Shown here piece by piece: positions 18,839 to 31,392 of a DNA stretch of 64,000 bases. A program made the position numbers and the translations under genes. Under the pieces are notes generated by a model. That model was not told the DNA's origin. It worked only from the letters and a program-made list of their open reading frames with translations, and made no database searches. Numbering within the stretch: position 1 is the first letter of the stretch; the number at the start of each line of letters is the position of its first letter. This stretch comes from Apoda limacodes (Eukaryota; Arthropoda; Insecta; Lepidoptera; Limacodidae), in assembly GCA_946406115.1 (NCBI GenBank), contig OX291543.1, forward strand, positions 36,358,815-36,422,814, written 5' to 3'.

Positions 18839-20955
18839 AAAAAAAGACAGTTATCAAAAACATTATTTATAAAATTTAAAAAAAAAAAACATTTTTATTA
18901 GATTGTATGTGTTTTAATTCTTGCAAACAAAACAAAAAGTTCTCATACCAACTGGTCCTTTTCAGAGAGAACTAGATGTTAAAACATAAAAAAAAAGTAA
19001 TCCTGAACAAAACTACTCAATATGGAAATAGCAATCACTTAGCTTAAGCTACTCAATTTGAACCATAGGCTCGCCGATTTAAAGTCGCATCGCCTATGTA
19101 TTACACCTTGGGGCAGATAACATTTAATGCGAAATAAACAATACTTATGTAGAACAAACTGCAGTTTACACCTAATTAATTTGTTAGATTAAGAAACCAA
19201 AAGATATAAGAACGGTTTAAATAAACTGGTTAGTATAAAGAAAACTTAACCTAATTTCGGCGATTTAAGGTTAATATTATTGACAGTTCTGATAATGTTA
19301 ATATGTGAGTGCGAGATTCACAGAATGGCTCCGCGCAATTTTAACCTTTACACTATGCATGGACTTTAGCAAATGACTGTACATCGCTAAAAATCTACTC
19401 TGATACTGAATTAAATGAACCTCATTATATTCTGCAACGCTGTTGCCTATTATCTTTCTTTAACGTAAAAACCGTATCGTACTACGGTTAGTATATTTTC
19501 TTTTTGTGCTGTGTAATTGTGTTTTACTGGGTAAGTCATTAATCGTTTCGTTTTCTTTCACAGTGCGTTTTCTTTATAGTTAATGCTATAACTACTCCTA
19601 TCGGCTCTGTGCCGTGACTGAAGTCTGAAAGACGGCGGTTATCTTCTACTACTGCGAAGGCCGGTGTGCGTCAGCTGGTTAGCGGCGTCTGCACCGAGGG
19701 AGGCCAGGGGTTCCTTTAAACTCCATATCCTCGGCCTGCCTGGAGTACCTTGTGCTCCAAACCTTCGGCCTGTGCGGTAGCGGTGCTGCAGCCTGAGTAC
19801 CCGCTCCACACCAAGGCTACGTGGCGAACTGCGCCCACGTACAACTCGTATTGTGACTGCCACGTGCAGCACACTTAACAGTACTCACCACACGTCGGAA
19901 GTTCACCCTAAATTCAGTCCCATCAGCGTCTACCTACTTCAGCGGCGGAGACCTGCGGGGTGGCAATGACGTGCAAGACTCCTGATCGGGCTCTGGGCTG
20001 AAGAAGCTTTGTTGTTATTCGATCTCTAATAAATTACTTAAAAATATACACTTTGAAATCTGTGTAGGCAGGCTTGCGTCTCTAAGTTTTTCTATTCTAG
20101 TTTCGATAAAGTTATTTAAGGGTTAAGAATCACCTTACGTGATTAGGTGAATATTGTTTATTTAATCTTGTTGAGATAAAAGTGGAAGAGTATACGATTA
20201 TAACCTGCCTTACCCTTGGAAAGAAGTTCCTTTACTCACCTATGAACTCCTTCTACCTAAACTTCTACTTCTGAGCACCTAGCCGGTGCTTTCGGTAACA
20301 GGGCACTCCTACCTATATAACCTGTTCTGTTATAGTGTTGGTTGATTAAACTATAGTAGCAAAGTCTTTTTGAACATATCATGTTGCAAAGTATGGATAG
20401 GTGGTGTTACCAAGAGCAAACACTCTTTAATACAGAATTCAAGGAGTTCATCTGCGCCGAAAACTATCTTAATTCTGGCTCCGTCAGCCAGTTAGGTATT
20501 TGCCAGTGAATTCTATTCCTCCGGTGCTAATACACTTAATAAAGACAGTGCTTTGAACCAGGGGAGAACAATATGGTTGACATCGTACGCGCCGTTCGAG
20601 CCACATTTATAGAATTAGTATGAAATGCAATATGTATTACGCGCACGGTGGGGGTGAATTGTAAGAGGTTATAAAATAATATAAAATACTTGGTTTTTAT
20701 GACGGTGTCTTTTTCACCAGAAGTCCACTTAGAAATAGTTTCTATATTTAATGTTCTTATAGTTTTAGTGTTATTACTAAACAATGTTAAATTTGTTAAA
20801 TTTAGATACTTTCAATAAAAAAAATTGAGACGTATCAATTAAATTTGGTTTTTATTCTTTACAATTACTCAAACAAAATTTTCTCAACTGTTACTTTCTC
20901 CAACGAGCATACCTGATATAGAGGCTAGGAGGGCTAACTACACGTCCCAACTGAT
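18839..20955. other. No recognisable gene
   Basis: AT-rich except a GC-richer block at about 19600-20000. The longest frame there (19639-19872, minus) has no recognisable domain. I see no transposon ends. Confidence 0.4.
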
Positions 20956-21348
20956 ATTCCGTCTCAGTGGATGCGCCTCTTGGCTCCTTTGACCACTCTC
21001 TTGCCCGTAATCAAGTGTCATGCACACTAACCGTTTCCTCTGCGCCAATTAATTGGCGTTGTGTGTGGCATTATAAGTCAGCAGATTGTGATGGATTGCG
21101 GGATTTTTATGCATCGTACCCGTGGAGGCAGAAGCTTCAGAAGATCCTGACATCTGCGCAGCCGCAGTCGCTGAAACAATCTTCGCTGGCATGGAATTTT
21201 ACATCTCTAACCCTCGAGTAGCTGCCGATGTCAAAAAAAGACTGTAGTTTAATAGATCTTGTAAAGAAGCTAAAATTCTCAAGCAAACTGCATATGAGGC
21301 TTGGACCACGGTTCGATCAATAAGGATCTGAATACGTCTGAGTTGAAA
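20956..21348 (+). mobile_element. LINE-A fragment (endonuclease end and linker)
   Basis: Matches LINE-A 44500-44900: CCGTCTCAGTGGATGCGCCT, CCCGTGGAGGCAGA, ATGAGGCTTGGACCACGG. It is more diverged than the 44495 copy, with stops (for example after VKKRL) and small deletions. Neither end has a poly-A tail. Confidence 0.88.
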
Positions 21349-22040
21349 ACTGGCCAGAAAAACTCTTAGGTTGTATACCAAGATTACTTATACGTCTAGA
21401 TACCGTGTTCAGGCACACAAAACGAGCCAATCCGAGTACCTGATTTTTCATGTACTTGCCGTCAACACTACATCATACGTAATCTGTGCGTCGACGCGAA
21501 CTGTGCTCCCGCGAAAAGTTATAAAAATGGCAGTTTGTGCAATAAAATTGTGAAGAAACTATTGGCAAAAAACTGGTTGCCTGTAAAGTCGGTATACGGG
21601 CGAAAGTTTTACGTGACAATGATTTTATGTCTGTCTCTCTCGCTCTTAGGCGGGCGCGTGCCTCTCACTCGCTCTCATTGTGAGCGCATAACGTGAGCGG
21701 AGCGTAACGCAGTTTCTTGAAGTGTCACCCGGCAAACCAATTTATAAGACGTTGTCACGTCAAAAACACTTGATGAAAAATAAATCACTTCTCACAAGTT
21801 AGTACACTTATCTGCTTGTTATATTTGAGTTACGAAGGAATTTTTCAAAATTATTATTCGCCAGAGTAGCAACAAATATTTTTCTGTCTGTGTTGCCAAG
21901 TCAGAAGTCTGTACCTTAAATTCCCAAGTTCAGTAAGGTGAACATTAAAAGGAAAATATATTCTTTTTACCTAACGTCACATACCTACATACATTATTTC
22001 AGGTTAATAAAGTATTTCTGTAATGATGACCCCTGTGACA
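21349..22040. other. No recognisable gene; possible interspersed repeat at 21570-21790
   Basis: GTTTTACGTGACAA at about 21608 and TTGTCACGTCAAAA at about 21754 form a near inverted repeat around a CTCTCTCGCTC-rich core. This may be a small non-autonomous element, but the boundaries are not clear. Confidence 0.35.
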
Positions 22041-22045
22041 CATTG

Positions 22046-22359
22046 TGTTCGGTGTATGCAACCGAACACCCTTATGACGTACTTGTATGTCAAAACTACT
22101 GAACTGTTGCCGCTCGTGCGGGCGCCAGGCGGCTCGTCAGTGCACTATTCGGCAGCGTGGCGAATCGTTCCATTTCTAACATTTTAACAATTTTACAATA
22201 ACATTTTATATATAGATTTTTAGTAATTAACATTTTTAACATTTTCTACTCTTACTTCATTTGGAACTATTTTGTACACCTATTTTAAAAATAAATTAAT
22301 AAACTATTATTTTTGTGAACATTAACTTTTTATTTGAACATCCTGCTTCGCCCCGAACA
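22046..22359 (+). repeat. BEL-2 5' LTR
   Basis: Starts TGTTCGGTGTATGC and ends CCCCGAACA, same length as the right copy. It holds TTTTATATATAG (TATA-like) and AATAAATTAATAAAC (polyadenylation-like). The first bases form a small hairpin, TGTTCGG...CCGAACA. Confidence 0.95.
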
Positions 22360-22361
22360 TA

Positions 22362-22378
22362 TTGGTCCTTCGAGCATT
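22362..22378 (+). promoter_or_regulatory. BEL-2 primer-binding site
   Basis: TTGGTCCTTCGAGCATT begins two bases after the LTR. TGGTCCTTCGAGC resembles primer sites I know from insect BEL elements, complementary to a tRNA 3' end. Confidence 0.6.
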
Positions 22379-22642
22379 TGATCTAGCGCGCGGTTTGGTC
22401 AAAAGCAGGACCTGTCGCGGGTTGGGCGAACTAGTGAACATTGAACATTTAAGTGAGTGTAATGTCGTGGTGATTAACATTGTCAGAAAGCAGCATTAAA
22501 ATACGAGGTAACATTATCGAAGATACAACAGTTTCAAAAACAACAACGCAGTCGGAGTCGGAGCAGGAGACAACAACGGCTATCAAGAATCGAAGTAAGA
22601 TCTTTCTAATTTTTTAAATACATTTTTAAACAATTAAACACA

Positions 22643-24240
22643 TTGTCTGACCTCTACGAATCGCAGATTGAGATTTATGAAAAGATAGTGAGAATAGCTA
22701 CCAACTTTAAAAAAGACAGCGCTGAAAGGAAAACTGTAGATTATTTCAAAACACGTTTAGAGACATTGGAACAGCTGTGGGCTGATTACCAGTATATTCA
22801 TGACCGTCTGGCTACAGAAGAAAGTAGAAGCCATGTATATTTCACAGGGGGAGAATATCAAAAAACTAAAGATTACTACAAAAATGTAAAATCCGTCATT
22901 TATGGTCAATACCAAGAATTACTAGCTAAACTGAAAAATCCGTCGCTAGGCATACAAGACGAAGCGTCTGAGCAGTTAAGTACAGCCAAGGAACGTGAAC
23001 TAACAGGCAGAAGTGAGTCAGTAAATCGACATCAAACATTAGTCCTGAGTCAAGAAACTAGTAGTAAATTGGATGAAATGCTACGAAAACAACAAGTTAA
23101 CTTTAAAGCATTCTTAAGAACAGTCAAAAGTGTTTAATTAGAGTCCATTTCCGACAAATGGGAATTCGAAGATGTCCTGAAAACATTGGAAAATAGTGGT
23201 CTGCCATTGATTATCTTCATTGGGAAATAGACAATGACCTCGACGGGAAAAACGAAGAGTATCAAAATACTTTCACCCGACACGAAAAAACATATAGAAC
23301 TTAAAAAATCTATAAATACCAAGATGTGGTCCGTAGCACACAGAGAAAAATCTACTCCACAGCTGGATATACCTACATTTGGTGGCAACTACAACCAATG
23401 GGTGTCCTTCAAGGACTTATTTACGGAAGCAGTTCATAATAATACTTCTTTATCTAATGCCCAAAAAATGCAATTTCTTAAAAGCAAAGTTAGAGGAGAG
23501 CCGGAAAGGCTAATACAACATTTGCAAATTAGTTCCGAAAATTATACCATATGCTGGGAAATACTCAATCACCGTTTCAATAACAAAAAACTTATTTTTT
23601 CATCCCACATGAACATTATTGGGTTTACCTTACATGCAACAACAGTCCGTTATAATGATCAAAAAAATTCATGACATCACCTTAGAAAGCCTTAATGCAG
23701 TTAAAAATATGGGTGTCGATATAAGCACCTGGGACCCTATTTTAGTGCACCTTTTATCTCAGAAATTGGACACTGAATCGTTTGCAGATTATATACAATC
23801 CTTAAAAAATCCTCGAGATCTTCCCATATTAAAAGATTTTTTGAATTTTCTAGAAAGCAAATTTACATCTTTAGAATCATCTCGCAGAAGACAAGACTCC
23901 ACAATTCCAAAGCAAGTTCCACCAAATCAAACATCATTTAATATAAAAAAGCAATTTAATCATAATCAGTTTAACAAAAGTCAGAATCCCGCTAATAAAC
24001 CGATTGCGAAAACGTTCCACGTGCTAAATATCAAATGTCCACTTTGCAAAAATGAGCACGGAATATACAATTGCAAAGAGTTTTTAGAATTACCGAACGA
24101 GGAAAAATTGAAGACAGTAAATAAATTACACTTATGTATAAATTGTTTATTTAGCCACAATGGAAACCGCTGTAATTCTACTAAAAGATGCCGCAAATGC
24201 TTAGGTCAACATAATACAATCATACATGACGTTTGTGTAA
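22643..24240 (+). pseudogene. BEL-2 gag (DUF1759, zinc knuckles), broken
   Basis: The first frame (22643-23137) begins at TTG, not ATG. ATTGTCTGAC may be a start codon damaged by one inserted base. Its sequence is helical and charged. In-frame stops sit at 23135-23137 and 23228-23230. The same frame then carries the DUF1759-type core (LDIPTFGGNYNQWVSFKDLF, NAQKMQFLKSKV, ENYTICWEILNHRF). A frameshift near 23620-23660 moves reading to the long frame 23619-26543, which holds the rest of gag and the knuckles CPLCKNEHGIYNC, CINCLFSHNGNRC and CRKCLGQHNTIIHDVC. Gag would form the particle and package element RNA. Confidence 0.88.
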
Positions 24241-26543
24241 AAACAATGTCGCAACCGTCAACGTTCGGCGTAGGTATGGGAAAGAGCCGTAATGAAATGA
24301 CAAATGTATCACAGAATAATACTTCCGAAATTTTATTAGCCACAGCACTAGTCCAAGTTCGGGCCTTGGATGGATCCAATTATCAAATGAAAGCTTTAAT
24401 TGATCAAGGTTCGCAAATTTGTCTTTTAAGCGAAAATGCAGCTCAATCATTGGGACTTAAGAGCCAAAAATGTCGGGGTATAATTTATGGTGTCGGTCAA
24501 CAAGAAAACAGCTGTAAAGAAAAAGCAAATATCACGTGTAAATCAAATTACAATGATTTCACATTCCAAACTGAAGTTTTGATAATGAATAACTTAATTA
24601 AAAATCTTCCTAACAAATCTTTCTCCAAGCCAAACTGGCCTTTTATAGAGAATATTACATTAGCAGACCCAGAGTTTCATAAGAGTGGCCCGGTAGACTT
24701 ACTTCTAGGTGCTGAAATTTACTCCCTGATTATGTTTAGCGGCATTATAAAGGGTGAACATGCGAGTCAACCGGTAGCACAACAAACACAACTAGGGTGG
24801 ATACTTTGCGGAAACGTAAAAACGTTTCAATGCAATGTTGTAATAAACAACTTAGATGAAATAAGACAGTTCTGGGAATTGGAAGAAATTAGTGAACAAT
24901 CTCCTTTATCAGTAGAAGATCAAAGTTGTGTCGACTTCTACAACAGAACGACTACGCGCAAAGAAGACGGTTGCTACGAAGTACGATTGCCTATGAAAGA
25001 TAATTATGAGGCCAAATTAGGGACATCTAAACATTTGGCCTTGGCCCAGTTTCACAACCTAGAGCGTAGGTTTCAAAAACAAGAACATTTCGCTAAACTT
25101 TACAAAGATTTCATGAATGAATATATTGAATTAGGTCACATGACACCATCTGACATCAAAAACACAAAACTTGAATGTTATCTGCCACATCACGGCGTCG
25201 AACGCCAAGACTCTACTACGACTAAACTGCGTGTAGTTTTCAACGGGTCAGCAAAAACATCTTCTGGCTACAGTCTTAACGATCTCATGAATAAAGGTCC
25301 TAACCTACAGCAAGATTTACAAACCTTGTTAATAAAGTGGAGACAGTATAGATATGGATTTACAGGGGATATTGAGAAAATGTACCGCCAAATTTTAGTT
25401 AACATATTAGATCAACATTCACAACAAATTGTGTGGCGAGATTCTTTAAATAATAACATTAAATTTTTTTGTCTAAGAACATTAAGTTATGGGCAAAAAG
25501 CTTGTCCATTCCTTGCTTTAATGACTTTAAAAACATTAGCTTCAGATGAACGTGATGCCTATCCAGCAGCGGCAAAATTATTAGAAGAATCTTTTTATAT
25601 GGATGACGTATTACATGGGGCGAATACAGTTAACGAAGCAAGAAAATTAATATATGACTTAAAAAAATTACTGGAATCAGCAGGATTCAAACTTAGAAAA
25701 TGGACATCTAATCAACCAAAAATTTTCGAAAATATAGAAGACGTACAGAGAAAAGAGGAATTTATTTTAAATTCAAAATCCGATATAGATAATGAACCTA
25801 AAACTTTAGGTATTTGTTGGAATACATCAGAAGATAATTTCACATTCAAATGTAATATATTAACAAAAAATTCAAGGCCTAATAAGAGAGGCTTATTGTC
25901 AGAAATCTCTAAATTATATAACCCATTAGGATGGATAGCGCCAATTACAACAAAATTAAAAATTTTGTTTCAAAAATTATGGAAATTAAATTTACAATGG
26001 GATGATGCAGTACCAGATGATATATACAAGGAGTGGTCCAAGTTACAAGCGGATATTGGAAACATAAATAATTTTAAAATACCAAGATGGATCGGATCTT
26101 CCGCAAATGACGTCATTGAATTACATGGGTTTTGTGATGCGTCTTTGGAAGCCTATGCCTGCGTAGTCTACGCAAGAGTTAAAAATCTACCAAAAGTAGT
26201 CATAGTCGCTGCTAAAACAAAACTGGTGCCACACAAAAAATGCGCATCATTACCAAGGTTGGAATTATGTGGTGCTCATTTGCTTTCCAAACTCATGCAA
26301 AAAATTAAAGACTGTCTAAAACAATATAAAATAGAAACGTACTTATGGACAGATTCCATGGTCGTTTTAGGGTTGTTAAACGGGGAACCAACTCGCTGGA
26401 AAACGTTTGTGGCTAACAGAGTAGAACAAATAGTGTCAGAAATGCAACCCTATCAATGGCGCTACGTAAAAACAACCCTAAATCCCGCAGAAAGCGCGAG
26501 CCGTGGGCTATATCCCTCTCAGCTAAAAGAATACACTTTGTGA
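24241..26543 (+). pseudogene. BEL-2 pol part 1: protease, reverse transcriptase, RNase H
   Basis: This lies in the open frame 23619-26543 (974 codons). The protease motif is ALIDQGSQICLL, with Gln where Ser or Thr is usual; I recall this variant from insect BEL elements. The BEL linker FWELEEISEQSP follows. RT has KLRVVFNGSAKTSSG, FTGDIEKMYRQILV and catalytic YMDD near 25597-25610. RNase H has ELHGFCDASLEAYACVV, LPRLELCGAHLLSKLM and YLWTDSMVVLGLL with its acidic residues in place. A TGA at 26541 and an in-frame TAG at 26559 cut it from the integrase. Apart from these it is well preserved. Confidence 0.92.
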
Positions 26544-28200
26544 TGGGAAGGACCTCAATAGCTCAAAACATTTGATCAAAACAAAATACAAAAAAATATT
26601 CCAACCACAGTTCAGGAGATAAAAACCACAAGACAAACTAACATTATCCAAACAGAATCAGAAAATAGCATTATAACTTGCTGGAAAAATACAGTTCCTT
26701 TACAAAGATAACACGAGTGCTCAGTTGGCTATTACGTGCACTGACACCTAACACTTTGCGTAAACAATTACCTAGCTACCTAACATTACAGGAACTTCGT
26801 AAAGCAAAAACATTGATTTTAAAACATGTACAGAGAATGGAATTTTTGACAGACATAGAATATTTAAATAAACATAGTAAAGTACATTCAAAAAGTAAAC
26901 TATTAAATTTAAATCCTTTCATTGACCAAGCAGGCGTTCTCAGAGTGGGTGGAAGATTAAAAAACGCACATTTACATCCTGAAATGAAACATCCCAAAAT
27001 AATACCCCAGAACAGTCGTTTAGCTAAGTTGCTCATTGATCAGGCTCATCAGTTGACATATCATGGTGGGCCACGTCTGACGTTAGCCAATCTACGACAA
27101 CAGTTCTGGATAACAAGCGGACACAATACAGTAAAAAAGGTTTTACAAAAATGTTCAACTTGTAAAAAACAAACTCCGACTAAACAACAACAGCTCATGG
27201 GAAATTTACCCGAGTGTCGCACAAACCCTGCTCCTACATTTTACCGCTGCGGGGTAGATTACACAGGATTTATTGACATCAAGGTCAACAAACGACGAGG
27301 AGTAAAAACAACCAAAGGTTACATAGCAGTTTTCATCTGGATGGTAACCAAAGCCGTACATTTAGAGCTAGTGTCCGATCTGACTAGTTCAGCATTTTTA
27401 GCTGCCCTAAGGAGAATGGCAGCGAGAAGAGGTGCACCACGTCACATATATAGCGATAATGGATCAAATTTCATCGGGGCTAACAGATTACTTGAAGAAG
27501 AATTTTTGGCTTTTCAACAGATTTTTGGTAATAACTTATTAACAAATTTAACAGAGATGAACATTGAGTGGCATTTTAATGCACCTACGTGGGCTAGCGC
27601 TGGGGGACTGTGGGGACGAGCAGTCCGGAGCCTTAAGTTTCATATGAAGCGAGTAATCGGGGAACAAAAATTTACTTTTGAAGAATTTTCAACTGTTTTA
27701 ACTCAGCTGGAAGCATGCTTAAACTCAAGGCCTTTATGTGCTTTGACAGAAAACATCGACGACCTAGAGATTTTAACCCCCGCTCACTTCTTAACAGGAA
27801 GATCTGGCTTGACCGTCATACAAACAAAAGAAGATGCTAGAAGTAGATGGCACTTAACAAGAAAAATAGTTCAGGACATTTGGAAAAGATGGAAAACTGA
27901 ATACCTTAGCCAACAAACAACAATAAGTAAGTGGTTGAAACCACAAAGAAACATCCAGTTTGGTGATTTAGTCATCATTCACGACGAGAATCTACCAATA
28001 GGGAAGTGGGCTAAGAGTCGTGTCATCGAACTTCATCCCGGAAGTGATGGTTTAGTGAGAGTAGTCACTCTCAAAACAATTAAAGGGAACTTCAAAAGAC
28101 CAATCACCAAATTATCAATTTTACCACTAGATTTCCCAGAACAATCAAACAGTAATCGTCAGCAGAATGAACAGAAAAAATCAGTTGTGGCTTATTTATC
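26544..28200 (+). pseudogene. BEL-2 pol part 2: integrase, catalytic Glu lost
   Basis: After two stops and a frameshift near 26675, frame 26678-28576 continues pol. The zinc-binding region HQLTYHGGPRLTLANLRQQ...CSTCKK is followed by the catalytic core with RCGVDYTGFIDIKV (first Asp) and IYSDNGSNFIGANR (second Asp). The usual GGLWE box reads GGLWGRAVRSLK: the glutamate codon is GGA (27614-27616), a one-base change from GAA. The C-terminal DUF5641-type domain (WHLTRKIVQDIWKRW, LPIGKWAKSRVIELHPGSDG) is intact. The triad change predicts no strand transfer. The frame runs on without a stop into the env signal peptide. Confidence 0.9.
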
Positions 28201-30063
28201 TCAACCTAAGAAAACAAAATTTTTATCAATGGCTATGGCCTTAATCTTCTTCCTGACATTAGTGACGTCATCAACATGTACTTATAACGTTACAAAATTA
28301 AACACAAACAAATCTATTTACTTTGACCCAATATCGGACATGTACATAATACGGAATAAATGGACCCTAGTAGTATACTATGATATGTCACCATACTGGG
28401 AAGGTACCGAATCATTTGAAAAGCTGGCCGAATACCTAGAAAAAACTAGTAATAATATTCCGGAAGGAGTCCTTGGTAACATGATAATCTCACAATTACG
28501 GCACGAGTACTCAGTCAGCATTTTAACGCACGCTCCAGACAGCGTCGCGGGCTTATCAATGGGATCGGTTACGTAGCGAGCACTTTGTTCGGAGTATTGG
28601 TCGAGCGTTTCGCAGAACGGTATACTAAAGATATCGAACTCGTGAGAAGTAACCAAGATCACTTAGCAAAATTGTGAAAAAATCAAACATCGATCATAGA
28701 ATCGGAACATAATTTATTAAAGAGAACGGAAGATATCATATCTTAACAACACAAAGTAATTAACAAGCATTTGCACTATTTGGACAAATCTACAAATATT
28801 ATACAAAAAGAAATCAACAACATTACAGCATCACAAGAATTCACGCTTAGTTCATTGGCTGCTAGTAATTTATTACAACATCTAAAAACAACTCAAGACA
28901 CATTATTAGACACCATCACGGACATTTACCATGGGCAATTCAGCATACACTTATTGACTCCTGAGCAACTACGTGATGAACTTAGCATCATATCAAGCCA
29001 ATTGACAGAAGAATTACGATTACCTATCAACAACGTTCAGACAGATTTACGTCAAATTTACAAATTATTGAATGTAAAAGCCAGACTGACAGAAAAATAT
29101 CTTATTTTCGAAATTACCTTTCCCCTTATCAGCCGAGATCAATTTTAATACTATAGAATAATTCCCATTCCCTATCAATTGGACAACAATATGATACAAA
29201 TAACACCGATTTCCGAACACATAGCAGTCAATCTTCAAAGAGATTCTTATTTCATAATTAAATCTGATGAATTAATATCCTGCCTGTACCATGAAAACTC
29301 CTATTTGTGTCAGATAAAGAAACCCATTTATCGCCTTAGCAATGATAATAATTTTTGTGAACATGATTACTCTACTGATAACTGCAAAACACAAAAATTG
29401 TCATGTAAAAACAAATGGATACCTTTATATGAATCTCAGCAATACTTTTATTTTAGCTGTAATACTTGTTTTATTAAAATCATATGTGGATATCAAGTTA
29501 CCGCTCAATCACTCAGTAAAGCTGGTATAATTACATTCGAACAAAACTGTTTATTGAAAGCTCAAGATTTTACTTTGCTCTCACATCAGAGACATCAGAA
29601 CAAAATAGATATAAGTCCGACTATTTCCAGACCACAAATTGATCAGATAAACCATATCATAACCCTAACAATGTCTCCGAAACAAAATAATGACAGCAGC
29701 GAATCAGCAGAAATTCGAACTGATCTACATAAAATTGACAGACAGATTAATAAATTAAAGGAAGAAACCGCTCAAATACCTAATTTATCCACCCATGACA
29801 TCCACCAGTACACTATTAGTTACGGAACAGTAATAGTGGTTTCCGTAGTTTCTGCAGTTCTTCTGTGGAGGTGGTGCCGTCACCGTAAGCGACTGGTCGC
29901 CATTACGCCGGACATCGAGCTTCAATCATCCAGTAGTGATAGTGTGGTGAGTGCGCTAAACCAAAGAAAGGTTGACCGTATTCAACCTAGTGTTGTAAAA
30001 GTGAGTGATAGTGTGCAGATAATTACACTGGTCGTAACCAGTCTAGTGCAGAGTGTAGTTTAA
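28201..30063 (+). pseudogene. BEL-2 envelope-like glycoprotein gene, broken
   Basis: It resembles the fusion-type envelope proteins of insect errantiviruses and baculovirus F proteins. A hydrophobic signal-like segment (AMALIFFLTLVTSS, about 28230-28275) continues in the pol frame to 28576. A different frame then takes over: it has a basic RQRR cleavage-type site at 28537-28548, then a glycine-rich hydrophobic fusion-peptide-like stretch, and heptad-like segments (28771-29148). A cysteine-rich region and a transmembrane segment near 29820-29875 (VIVVSVVSAVLLW, then basic RHRKR) follow in 29179-30063. One frameshift (near 28500-28540) and stops at 28675, 28744 and 29146 disable it. Confidence 0.8.
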
Positions 30064-30211
30064 AAACTTATAATAAGGCATGCTCGTCTATAACAATTAA
30101 AAAACATTTAGGGACTCTAGACTTCTAAAATTATAATTTTATTTTCAATGTTATTTTGTATATTAATTTGTGTCAGTAACATGTCAGATATTCTTCTCCT
30201 GGTCGGGAGCA

Positions 30212-30525
30212 TGTTCGGTGTATGCAACCGAACACCCTTATGACGTACTCGTATGTCAAAACTACTGAACTGATGCCGCTCGTGCGGGCGCCAGGCGGCT
30301 CGTCAGTGCACTATTCGGTAGCGTGGCGAATCGTTGCATTCCTAACATTTTAACAATTTTACAATAACATTTTATATACAGATTTTTATTAATTAACATT
30401 TTTAACATTTTCTACTCTTACTTCATTTGGAACTATTTTGTACACCTATTTTAAAGATAAATTAATAAACTATTATTTTTGTGAACATTAACTTTTTATT
30501 TGATCATCCTGCTTCGCCCCGAACA
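30212..30525 (+). repeat. BEL-2 3' LTR
   Basis: Same 314-bp length and ends as the left LTR, with nine single-base differences by eye. It is followed by CATTG, the right target duplication. The stretch just upstream, GGTCGGGAGCA, is the likely but poor polypurine tract. Confidence 0.95.
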
Positions 30526-30530
30526 CATTG

Positions 30531-31392
30531 TGTTCATAGAACGTAATCACTTATGAAATTTTATAAATTTTACTTTAACTCAAACATAACAGTTGGATGT
30601 AAATCACAATGGAAAAAGTAATATGTCTAATGTTAAATACATTACTACTACTAAATGGACTACGAAACTAAATTTATTTATCACCGTATCTTAATACGCA
30701 TTAGAAGTTCAATAAAAATCTCTTGTCTTCACAACGAAAGGTAACGTCACACCTTGAACTCTTTGTATAAAATTTTGAATTTAATACTACTACTTTAGCA
30801 AGACGGCATATGACCAGTAATGACCACGCGCAATTGGGTGTGTAAAATAATAAGGCTGTCTCATTGTCACGTCACGTCACGCTTCCGCCGCGTGGCGCCA
30901 GCGTCCTACCTATTGAGTCGGCCGGCGCGGCAGATCAAAAGTGCGCAAACGGAAGGCTACACGGGTAATTAAAGGGCGCGTTCGTTCTGGGATTAAGAGT
31001 TCCCACGGATGATACTTTTCACACTTTTGATAACGCCAGTTTTGCCACCGACACCTACCGTTCGTGTAGCTTTGAAACACTTTGAAACATTTTTGTTTAC
31101 AAAATTTGCAAAACTGTTTGCAGTTTGACAGATTAACACAAAAACCCCACCTCCAGACATGGGTCTCAAGTTCCATTTTTTGTGGCAAAAGTGACAAAAA
31201 TAAAAAAAAATCGTAAACGAACGCATGACAGTTTGTCACAGATGATACTAAAATTTTGATATTTTTAATACCAATGCTAAACGAACGGGGCGCGTTGCAG
31301 AATCATTATTTTTTATCACCTGTCATCCGTTGGTAAATAATTAATCCGGGATAAAATTACTCTACGTTTATCCCAAAATGTTTAAAAAATAA
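30531..31392. other. No recognisable gene
   Basis: Contains a GC-rich patch (30870-30945, CACGTCACGTCACGC and nearby) and a block at 30975-31300 where GGGCGCGTTCGTT and AAACGAACGGGGCGCG echo each other imperfectly. The short minus-strand frames (30910-31239, 30993-31226) have no known domain. Confidence 0.4.

Larger units (their letters stand above)
22046..30525 (+). mobile_element. BEL-2: complete BEL/Pao retrotransposon with env
   Basis: Two 314-bp LTRs (22046-22359 and 30212-30525) in direct orientation are flanked by a 5-bp target duplication CATTG (22041-22045 and 30526-30530). Between them lie gag, pol (protease, RT, RNase H, integrase) and an envelope-like gene. By eye I count nine single-base differences between the LTRs, about 3%. 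Coding regions hold several stops and frameshifts, so the copy is inactive. Confidence 0.95.

Noticed and set aside
19639..19872. 77-codon Arg-rich frame
   Set aside because: GC-rich sequence opens frames by chance. No domain, start context or neighbours support it.
30961..31300. Possible MITE with GGGCGCGTTCGTT ends
   Set aside because: The two ends do not form a true inverted repeat (order of GC blocks differs) and no target duplication was seen.
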